Virus record (IMG/VR): IMGVR_UViG_3300048589_000597
Location: 1 to 35,080 of that record
Length of the DNA: 35,080 bases
DNA from: a virus
Strand: one strand, 5' to 3'
Shown: positions 29,710-35,080 of the stretch, one piece after another
Layout of the letters: every line of letters starts with the position of its first letter
Numbering within the stretch: position 1 is the first letter of the stretch
Notes under the pieces: model-generated
The model's input: the letters and a program-made list of their open reading frames with translations, nothing else
The model's database searches: none
What the model was told of the DNA's origin: nothing
Made by a program: the position numbers and the translations under genes

Positions 29710-29901
29710 ATGGAACGAGACACAAGCAACCTGATGATCGTACTGGTCCTGGCGGCTGTCGCCTGTCTGTTTGTTTGTCAGGGTCGCGGCTGCAAGGCCA
29801 CGCACCAGCACGGCCACGACCACCACCACCACTACGACGCCCAGCGGCACGATCACTACATCCACTTTCAAGTGCCGTGGAAAAAGGATCGCGACAAATG
29901 A
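29710..29901 (+). CDS. Small membrane protein with histidine cluster
   Basis: This 63-residue protein has one membrane segment (about 8-25; LMIVLVLAAVACLFVC) and then HQHGHDHHHHYDAQRHDH, which would bind metal ions such as zinc, nickel or copper. The stop overlaps the next ATG. No family is recognised; a metal-handling or periplasmic role is inferred. Confidence 0.6.
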   Translation: MERDTSNLMIVLVLAAVACLFVCQGRGCKATHQHGHDHHHHYDAQRHDHYIHFQVPWKKDRDK

Positions 29902-30104
29902 AACAAATGATCGCTGCGATGATGGTCTTGCTTGCCGTTGGTGGCTGCACGGTTCGCACTCCTGGAGCCCAGCAATGCGGCCCTGACGGCTGTTGCCCGG
30001 ACGGCCAGTGCCCAGCGCCAGCCATCAATTACCAGCGACCGCAACCGCCCTTTTCACCGGATACGACGCCGGTGCCGGGTCCAATCAAGGAGGATTGTCC
30101 ATGA
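29898..30104 (+). CDS. Small lipoprotein
   Basis: This 68-residue protein has a leader (MKQMIAAMMVLLAVGGC) with lipobox Cys17, followed by TVRTPGAQQC, a cysteine-rich stretch (CGPDGCCPDGQC) and a proline-rich end. It starts by overlap with the previous stop and ends overlapping the next start. Small cysteine-rich lipoproteins of this size could be o-spanin-like, which is speculative. Confidence 0.68.
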   Translation: MKQMIAAMMVLLAVGGCTVRTPGAQQCGPDGCCPDGQCPAPAINYQRPQPPFSPDTTPVPGPIKEDCP

Positions 30105-30706
30105 AGCCACTCGCCACGCTGGCGATCATTGCGATCGTTTTCGCTGCCGGCTGCACGATTCGCACCGGCTCTGGTCCGCTGGCCTATAGCGACGCCGCCT
30201 ACGTCAATTCGCCTGGCACCTGCTACGGCGACTATCCGTGGACTGGCGTGCCGCCGGTCGATCTGCCCTACGAGCTGCGGATGAAGAACTATTCCGGCGG
30301 CTCGTGTGTCCACGCCAGCACTGAAATGATCATGCGCTGGCAGGGCATGGAAGACTTGGCCGCCTGGTGGCGCGAGACGTATCACGGCGGCGAGTCATCT
30401 GGCGGACTGATCAATAAGTGCGAGAAAGCGGGGTTGCGATTCGCCTACACGACTGAGGGCGACGTTGGTTTTCTCGATTGGTGCAGCAGGACTAAACGCG
30501 GGGCGACGATTTTCTACAAGCCAAGTCATTCGATCTGCTTCTTCGGTTGGACCGAAGACGGACGCCAAGCGATTTTGCTGGACAACAATCACATTAAGGA
30601 GCACGAGTACGTCGACCGCGAGACGTTCATCAGTAAATGGAAAGGATTCGGGGGCTTCGCGCTGACACCCGTTTACTCTCCCGCACCGCCCAGGCCATGG
30701 CTGTAG
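30101..30706 (+). CDS. C39-like cysteine peptidase lipoprotein
   Basis: This 201-residue protein has a leader ending VFAAGC (lipobox Cys18) and a peptidase C39-like domain: Cys69 in GGSCVHASTEMI, His143 in PSHSICFF and an Asp/Asn pair in ILLDNNH (161-164). C39 enzymes cleave peptides or leader sequences; some phage-associated papain-like members attack peptidoglycan peptides. AAGGAGG lies seven bases before ATG 30101. It shares the CTIRT sequence after the lipobox with neighbours. Catalytic residues are read by eye. Confidence 0.75.
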   Translation: MKPLATLAIIAIVFAAGCTIRTGSGPLAYSDAAYVNSPGTCYGDYPWTGVPPVDLPYELRMKNYSGGSCVHASTEMIMRWQGMEDLAAWWRETYHGGESSGGLINKCEKAGLRFAYTTEGDVGFLDWCSRTKRGATIFYKPSHSICFFGWTEDGRQAILLDNNHIKEHEYVDRETFISKWKGFGGFALTPVYSPAPPRPWL

Positions 30707-30750
30707 ACGCCAGGCCGGCAATGTCCATCTTCAACTGTGGAGGGAATCAC

Positions 30751-31491
30751 ATGAAAGTATCGTTCACTCACGCGGCGATCGCCACGCTATGCGTGACCGT
30801 ATCGCTGTTCTTGGTCCGCGACTACCAGCAGAACAACGACGCCCAAGCAGCCAGCCAGATTCAACAGCAGCAGCCGCGGCAGCAATTGCAATTGCCTGCG
30901 CTCGATCTGCCCGCCAATAGCCTGATTTCCGATCGCGTCATCGAACTGCCCGAAGACGGCCAGTCGTACTACCTGACTGTCTTCACCAACACCAATCCGA
31001 CGCCGCAAGAGCGTGTGATGCTGAGCTGGTTCCAAAGCGATACGTCGCTGGCCAGTCTTAAAGCGCAGACGCATTGGAACCACTACACTCCGGCACTGGC
31101 CATGTACCGCACGCGGTTTGCCTCTGCGGTCCCTGAAAATCAGTTTCCAGCCATCATGCTGCAAGGCCCGGACCAGTACGGCAACCATGGCAAGGTGGTT
31201 TTCAAGTGCGCGTCGCACAATATCCCTGATTCGCCGCAAGCCCTGGTGGCCATGATTCGCAACGCGCTCGGCCGACCCTGCCCGCGGCCTGACCCGGCGC
31301 CAACGCCGACGCCGGAGCCGAATCCAAATCCGAATCCTATTCCAGTCATCCCGGACATCGGACCACAGCCGCTGGCACCGACGCCGCCGGCCGAAGAGCC
31401 AACCAACGTGCTCGGCTTGGCGGCGATTGCCTCGCTGATCACGGCAGCTATTGCCGCCTATCTGGAAACCAAAAACCGCGTGAAGATGTAA
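30751..31491 (+). CDS. Membrane-anchored thioredoxin-fold-like unknown
   Basis: This 246-residue protein starts at ATG 30751 after GGAGGG. It has an N-terminal hydrophobic segment (AAIATLCVTVSLFLV), a Gln-rich linker, a middle domain with YYLTVFTN, MLSWF and FPAIMLQGPDQYGNHG, a proline-repeat stretch (PTPTPEPNPNPNPIP) and a C-terminal hydrophobic helix (LGLAAIASLITAAIAAYLE). The middle vaguely recalls a thioredoxin-like fold without CxxC. Two membrane segments could span the cell envelope. No firm family. Confidence 0.55.
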   Translation: MKVSFTHAAIATLCVTVSLFLVRDYQQNNDAQAASQIQQQQPRQQLQLPALDLPANSLISDRVIELPEDGQSYYLTVFTNTNPTPQERVMLSWFQSDTSLASLKAQTHWNHYTPALAMYRTRFASAVPENQFPAIMLQGPDQYGNHGKVVFKCASHNIPDSPQALVAMIRNALGRPCPRPDPAPTPTPEPNPNPNPIPVIPDIGPQPLAPTPPAEEPTNVLGLAAIASLITAAIAAYLETKNRVKM

Positions 31492-31505
31492 CCGCTCTGG
31501 CGGTT
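31490..31505 (+). other. Short hairpin after the 30751 gene
   Basis: AACCGC (31490-31495) and GCGGTT (31500-31505) form a six-pair stem with a four-base loop. There is no T-run, so it is at best a pausing or stability element. Confidence 0.4.
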
Positions 31506-31546
31506 GATCGCGGCAGATACACCTGACACCACTGGAGAGAAATCAC

Positions 31547-31999
31547 ATGAATCCTTTTCTGCTTGCTGACATTGCGGTCACTCCGCAAGACGGCGTGATG
31601 GTTGCCCTGGCGGTCGCCTGTACGTTCCTGGTCGTCAAGATGCTGTTCCGCGTCGATGACAAGATCGAGGAGCGCCGCAAGGCCGGCATGGACCTGTTCG
31701 AAGTGCTCACCAACTGGGGGTTCGTTCGCACGCCCGAATTCGTCCGCAACTATGTTGTTGGCGATTACAGCGGCATGCTGCACGAGCTTCGCTCGGCCGT
31801 GAAAGCGTTCGCCAATAAGGAAAACGTCGTCCGCGAGCTGCAAGGCGTCTTCAAGAAAATGCTGGCCTATCTGGCGAAGGATAACGAGCTGCGGCCCTGG
31901 CTGTTGACCCAGCTCAAAGACAACGGCTTTGTGCCCGCGCCGGAGCCGCCATTGGCAGAGCCAGTTGCGGCCGTAACGCCTGCGCCGGCAACCAAGTAG
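31547..31999 (+). CDS. Membrane protein, possible holin-like
   Basis: This 150-residue protein has one hydrophobic segment (about 17-33; VMVALAVACTFLVVKML), a helical charged middle (DDKIEERRKAGMDLFEVL) and a Pro/Ala-rich end. A good GGAGAG site precedes it. Its location after the envelope genes makes a holin possible but unproven. Confidence 0.45.
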   Translation: MNPFLLADIAVTPQDGVMVALAVACTFLVVKMLFRVDDKIEERRKAGMDLFEVLTNWGFVRTPEFVRNYVVGDYSGMLHELRSAVKAFANKENVVRELQGVFKKMLAYLAKDNELRPWLLTQLKDNGFVPAPEPPLAEPVAAVTPAPATK

Positions 32000-32025
32000 C
32001 GCCAGAGTTTGCTTGACATTGCCGA

Positions 32026-32099
32026 TCAGCTTGACCAGCCAGCCAGGGATTCCGGTTTGGCACGCCTCGCGGCGGGGAGGGGACGCCTGGTCAAGTTCG
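32026..32099 (+). other. Long-range inverted repeat
   Basis: CTTGACCAG (32030-32038) matches the reverse complement CTGGTCAAG (32087-32095), with flanking GATC-AG and TTC-GATC adding partial pairing. The loop of about 48 bases includes a GC-rich stretch. It lies between the 31547 and 32128 genes. Confidence 0.5.
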
Positions 32100-32127
32100 A
32101 TCGGCTCTTTGCCAGGAGGGCAGCGAA

Positions 32128-32442
32128 GTGACTTCCAGCAACGGCAAATTAAAACTTGGCGCTGCGGAGTGGATTACGCTGGCCTCGCTGGCAATGACTC
32201 CCGCTGGTGGGTTCGCCTGGTGGGGGCTCAATATGCAAACGCGCATCGCCGTTACTGAGAACACGATGTCTCAGATGGCGGTTGTGCTCACCAAGCTGGA
32301 AACGAAAACGGATATTTTGGCTCGGATTGAAGTTCAGCAAGCCGGCATGATCGAGCGGCAGAGTGCCCTCGAAAGCCGCATCGAGCGCATTGAGCACGAC
32401 GTTCAGCAACTGGCTCGCAACAGGTCGTCCGGCACCAACTAA
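32128..32442 (+). CDS. Small membrane coiled-coil protein
   Basis: This 104-residue GTG-started protein follows AGGAGG. It has a hydrophobic segment (WITLASLAMTPAGGFAWWGL) and a long coiled coil (about 45-98; ENTMSQMAVVLTKLETKTDI and onwards). It could be a haemolysin-like (XhlA-type) or holin accessory protein. No motif is decisive. Confidence 0.5.
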   Translation: MTSSNGKLKLGAAEWITLASLAMTPAGGFAWWGLNMQTRIAVTENTMSQMAVVLTKLETKTDILARIEVQQAGMIERQSALESRIERIEHDVQQLARNRSSGTN

Positions 32443-32511
32443 CAGCCCATGCTCACCCCCTCACCACTTTGCAGAATATCAAGTTTCCCTGCCTTTCGTG
32501 AGACATAACCC

Positions 32512-32751
32512 ATGCCTGGTTCCCCCGCAGTTTGGTATCAGACCGCCGATGGCATTCGTCCGTTCGCCGATGGGCAGACGATCTACGGGTCGCCGGCAGC
32601 GGGCGGCAACATGGTCATGGCAAGCAATCCGACAGGCACGCCGGGGAAGATTGTCGCCGCAGATCCAATTTCATCCGCTATCCCAGCATCCGGCGCAGGC
32701 AATTCGCTGTACCTCGAAACGACTTCTGCGACCTCTGGAATGCAGATGTAG
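32512..32751 (+). CDS. Small unknown, tail region
   Basis: This 79-residue protein is rich in Gly, Ala and Ser (SPAVWYQTADGIRPFADG; SGAGNSLYLETTSAT). It lies just before the fibre-like gene, so it may be a tail-associated component. No family is recognised. Confidence 0.5.
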   Translation: MPGSPAVWYQTADGIRPFADGQTIYGSPAAGGNMVMASNPTGTPGKIVAADPISSAIPASGAGNSLYLETTSATSGMQM

Positions 32752-32760
32752 GGGGCACCA

Positions 32761-33939
32761 ATGGCAATTACCTTCATTCCTAGCAGGCTGTCGCAATTCA
32801 GCGACTACTCCACGGTAGCGCTGTTGGCGGGCCGCGCTGGCGGGCAGACGCTGATTGGCGGCACGGCGAGTGGCGAGGATCTGACGCTACGCGGCACGTC
32901 TCACGCCACAGCAGGCGATGTGATTTCGCTGGGGACGTTCATCGCGCGGCAGATTGGCGGGGTAGCCGGCACGGATGAAGTGCAGATCAGCCACGATGGA
33001 ACTAGAGGGCTAGTCACTAGCGAGTCCGGTTATTTAAACATTGCAGCCACAGGCATTAGGCTTGTAACGAATATCGGGGGCGGTGGTGCTGATCTTGTTA
33101 TTGGGTCCGCTTCTACAAGAGATGGGGTGGTGACTGGTATATGGGAAGTGAATGGGTCAGGTTGGATTCGCGGACCAGAGAGCGGGATGTTTGCTTGGGG
33201 AGGCATCATCGGAGCCACTTTCCCTGACACTGCCATTGCCCGCAACGCCGCTGGTGTGGTCGAAATCAACAACGGCACGGCCGGCAGCGTCCGCGACCTG
33301 ATGCTGCGGTCCCTACTCGGCAAGCCGGGCTCCGGCAGCAACGCGGCAGGCTCGAATCTCGTCCTAGCCCCTGGCCAGTCCACCGGCAACGCCACGCCTG
33401 CCAGCGTGATCTTGCAATCGACGGTTGCGGGTGCGAGCGGGTCAACGGCGCAGACGCTAATCGACATATTGACGGTGCAGAACGGGCGCGTTGCCATCGG
33501 CAGCGTGACACCACTGTCGCCACTGCATCTCAAGATGGATGCGGTCGGCTCTCCGTACTTTGCACAAGTCATTATTGAACCAGTATCTGGCGAAAGCGAC
33601 GCCGTCGTCTATCTGAAAACGACGCGGGGCAGTGACCGCGAATGGTTTTTCGGAGCAGGCACGGGCGGCGCTGGCGACAGCGGCAAGTTCCGCGTCTTTG
33701 ACATCACGGCCGGCGCAGACCGCCTGAACATCGACCACGACGGACGGGTTATTATCGGCGACACAAGCGGTACGGCACTACTAGACATCAACAGCGACGT
33801 GCTGCGGCTGCGAACCGCCAAGACGCCAGCCAGTGCATCGGCAACTGGCAACGCCGGTGACATTTGCTGGGACAGCGGATTCATCTACGTCTGCACGGCA
33901 ACGGACACATGGAAGCGGGTGCCAATCGCATCTTGGTAA
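32761..33939 (+). CDS. Tail-fibre-like protein
   Basis: This 392-residue protein is rich in Gly, Ala, Ser and Thr with repeated strand-turn patterns, including GGADLVIGSAS and VVIIGDTS-like stretches. Its C-terminus, GDICWDSGFIYVCTATDTWK, is a recurring end of phage tail or fibre proteins. It is preceded by AGGGGG. It would bind host receptors at the virion tip. Internal repeats and low complexity are typical. Receptor unknown. Confidence 0.75.
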   Translation: MAITFIPSRLSQFSDYSTVALLAGRAGGQTLIGGTASGEDLTLRGTSHATAGDVISLGTFIARQIGGVAGTDEVQISHDGTRGLVTSESGYLNIAATGIRLVTNIGGGGADLVIGSASTRDGVVTGIWEVNGSGWIRGPESGMFAWGGIIGATFPDTAIARNAAGVVEINNGTAGSVRDLMLRSLLGKPGSGSNAAGSNLVLAPGQSTGNATPASVILQSTVAGASGSTAQTLIDILTVQNGRVAIGSVTPLSPLHLKMDAVGSPYFAQVIIEPVSGESDAVVYLKTTRGSDREWFFGAGTGGAGDSGKFRVFDITAGADRLNIDHDGRVIIGDTSGTALLDINSDVLRLRTAKTPASASATGNAGDICWDSGFIYVCTATDTWKRVPIASW

Positions 33940-33950
33940 CAAAACAGTCG

Positions 33951-33992
33951 CGGGCCGTGCGTGAACACGACCCGCTAAACCGACCGCACGGC
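33951..33992 (+). other. Alternative hairpins between fibre and next gene
   Basis: GCCGTGCG (33954-33961) can pair with CGCACGGC (33985-33992), or CGGGCCGTG (33951-33959) with CACGACCCG (33966-33974, one mismatch). The two are mutually exclusive because they share bases. No T-run. Confidence 0.4.
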
Positions 33993-34043
33993 ACAGAGTC
34001 GATCACGACAGTAACGTAACCAACAACCAACAGGAGAACGAAA

Positions 34044-34334
34044 ATGAGCGCACATCGACAAGCAGACCGCCAAGCCATCTTGCCACAACTGGCGAAATTT
34101 GCGCAGCAGCAAGTGGAACTGGCAGCCAACGCGCAAATCGCGCTGGGCAAGCTGGAACTCTGGAGCGGTGTCCAACTGGACGACTTTGGCGACGGCGAGG
34201 ACGCACAGGCCAAGCTAGACGAAACGCTGGCAGCCGTGGCGGCGGCGAAGCAGTTGTTGAGCGTGCTGGACAGGCCGGTTATTGGCTTCGAGCCGCTGAC
34301 CGTAAAGCAGGCGCTGTTGCGGGTGGCGAAGTAG
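34044..34334 (+). CDS. Small helical unknown, tail region
   Basis: This 96-residue protein is helical with heptad-like patterns (QAILPQLAKFAQQQVELAAN) and a conserved-looking GFEPLTVKQALLRVAK end. A GGAGA site precedes it. Possibly a fibre chaperone; no family is recognised. Confidence 0.5.
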   Translation: MSAHRQADRQAILPQLAKFAQQQVELAANAQIALGKLELWSGVQLDDFGDGEDAQAKLDETLAAVAAAKQLLSVLDRPVIGFEPLTVKQALLRVAK

Positions 34335-34371
34335 GAACTTTTACCTGGGGCAGACAACCAGGAGAGAACAC

Positions 34372-34689
34372 ATGTTAAAAATCGAAGGCAATTCCGTGAT
34401 GCTGAATCTTTCGCCGTCGTCTGGTGGTTTGAAACTTTGCAGCACGCCACAGACCGCCAATCTGATGCCAGCTGGTGACTTGCCGTTGTCCGACCCATCG
34501 TTCACGAACGACGTGCCGAGCATTGTTATCCGCTCAACGACCGCGCCTTTTCAGTCCAGTATTACACAGCAGGAGCCAGTGCAATTCGAGGCAGCGAAGA
34601 TGCTGCAAAAGCAACAGGACGAAATCGACCAACTGAAACGTCGGGTTGCAGCACTGGAAGCGAAGTTGGAGGAAGGCGGCGACTACTAA
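34372..34689 (+). CDS. Small coiled-coil protein, tail region
   Basis: This 105-residue protein has a beta-like N-terminus (NSVMLNLSPSSGGLKL) and a C-terminal coiled coil (KMLQKQQDEIDQLKRRVAAL). A GGAG site precedes ATG. Such coiled-coil ends are common in fibre assembly factors. No family is recognised. Confidence 0.5.
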   Translation: MLKIEGNSVMLNLSPSSGGLKLCSTPQTANLMPAGDLPLSDPSFTNDVPSIVIRSTTAPFQSSITQQEPVQFEAAKMLQKQQDEIDQLKRRVAALEAKLEEGGDY

Positions 34690-34908
34690 ATGACCGACGA
34701 ACCAACCCCCCAACCCACTCCCGACGAACGCCGCAAGAAGCTGGTGGACGAGCAGCGCGCCGCCATCGAGCGGGAGATTGAGTTATTGACGAAGCAGCAG
34801 CATCACCGCGAAGTGACGCTAGTGCAGCAGCAGCAGGAGTTGCAAACCATCGCGGCGAGAATCGAAGAACTGAAATCAACGCTGGTCGAGTGGACCGTGA
34901 AGGACTGA
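34690..34908 (+). CDS. Small charged coiled-coil protein
   Basis: This 72-residue protein starts at the base after the preceding stop. Its N-terminus is proline-rich (TDEPTPQPTPDERRKK) and the remainder is a charged, glutamine-rich coiled coil. No family is recognised. Confidence 0.5.
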   Translation: MTDEPTPQPTPDERRKKLVDEQRAAIEREIELLTKQQHHREVTLVQQQQELQTIAARIEELKSTLVEWTVKD

Positions 34909-34909
34909 C

Positions 34910-35080
34910 ATGGCCAAACTACGATTTTGGGCGCGGCAGTTGACCGGCACCAATCTTTACGCGCACATCACTAACACGTCGGCCGAAATCTGGAACGGCA
35001 CAGCCTACGAGGCTGTCGTTGCTGCCAATATCGCCACCTATGCCATTACGCTCACGGAGCACGACGGATTCGGACTGTTT
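34910..35080 (+). CDS. Partial tail-associated protein
   Basis: ATG 34910 opens a frame that runs off the window. The visible 57 residues include WARQLTGTNLYAHITNTSAE and an ITLTEHDG strand, a pattern I associate with phage tail-associated small domains. Only the start is present, so the call is tentative. Confidence 0.5.
   Translation, partial: MAKLRFWARQLTGTNLYAHITNTSAEIWNGTAYEAVVAANIATYAITLTEHDGFGLF

Noticed and set aside
32013-32258. Reading frame before and across the 32128 gene
   Set aside because: It overlaps the better supported GTG gene in another frame and has no ribosome-binding site.
1-35080. CRISPR array or retroelement
   Set aside because: No regular spaced repeats, reverse transcriptase or template/variable repeat pair was seen.

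Overview
The window looks like about 35 kb of a tailed double-stranded DNA bacteriophage (or prophage) genome, HK97-like in its head module. Gene density is very high, nearly all genes lie on the plus strand, and many neighbours overlap by 1-4 bases (ATGA/GTGA). The base composition is GC-rich. No integrase, DNA polymerase, primase, tRNA or CRISPR array was seen. The host cannot be fixed from sequence. The lipoprotein signals imply a host that makes lipoproteins, and several protein styles (CHC2-like domain, paired HNH enzymes, H1-like and SET proteins) remind me of planctomycete-associated phages, but that is a low-confidence inference.

Layout. 0-5 kb: DUF488-type protein, lysine/alanine-rich histone H1-like protein, PP-loop (PAPS reductase-like) protein, HNH homing endonuclease, ParB-like protein, SET-domain methyltransferase and small zinc-motif proteins, one of which may be a small terminase. 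The only clear minus-strand gene (4976-5284) diverges from the next operon across a promoter region. 5.5-11.7 kb: nucleotide metabolism and regulation, with a dATP/dGTP diphosphohydrolase-like protein, a ThyX carrying an in-frame CHC2-like insertion, an HNH-AP2 homing endonuclease, a MazG-like pyrophosphohydrolase, an AAA ATPase and an XRE-type regulator. 11.7-13.4 kb: small DNA-binding proteins, including an RNA polymerase alpha-CTD-like protein, and an SPFH (band 7) protein.

13.4-26.6 kb: virion assembly in the order large terminase, a run of small unknown genes, portal, an HExxH metallopeptidase interrupted by an amber codon, a GGQF-motif protein with a nuclease-like C-terminus, a MuF minor head protein, a beta-sandwich decoration candidate, a prohead protease and the major capsid protein, closed by a strong terminator. 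26.7-31.5 kb: two head-tail region unknowns, then an envelope cassette with a permuted NlpC/P60-like protein, a CAP-domain lipoprotein, a His-rich membrane protein, a small lipoprotein and a C39-like cysteine peptidase lipoprotein. 31.5-35 kb: small membrane/coiled-coil proteins, a tail-fibre-like protein and small tail-associated unknowns, the last running off the window.

Themes worth attention are: (i) a phage SET methyltransferase encoded near an H1-like protein; (ii) ThyX split in-frame by a DNA-binding-type domain; (iii) a multi-lipoprotein peptidase cassette with a shared sequence after the lipobox cysteine; (iv) an alpha-CTD-like protein combined with a recurrent TTGACGG-TTT promoter motif; and (v) several perfect RNA hairpins between modules. 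All functional calls rest on reading motifs by eye; no database search was run.
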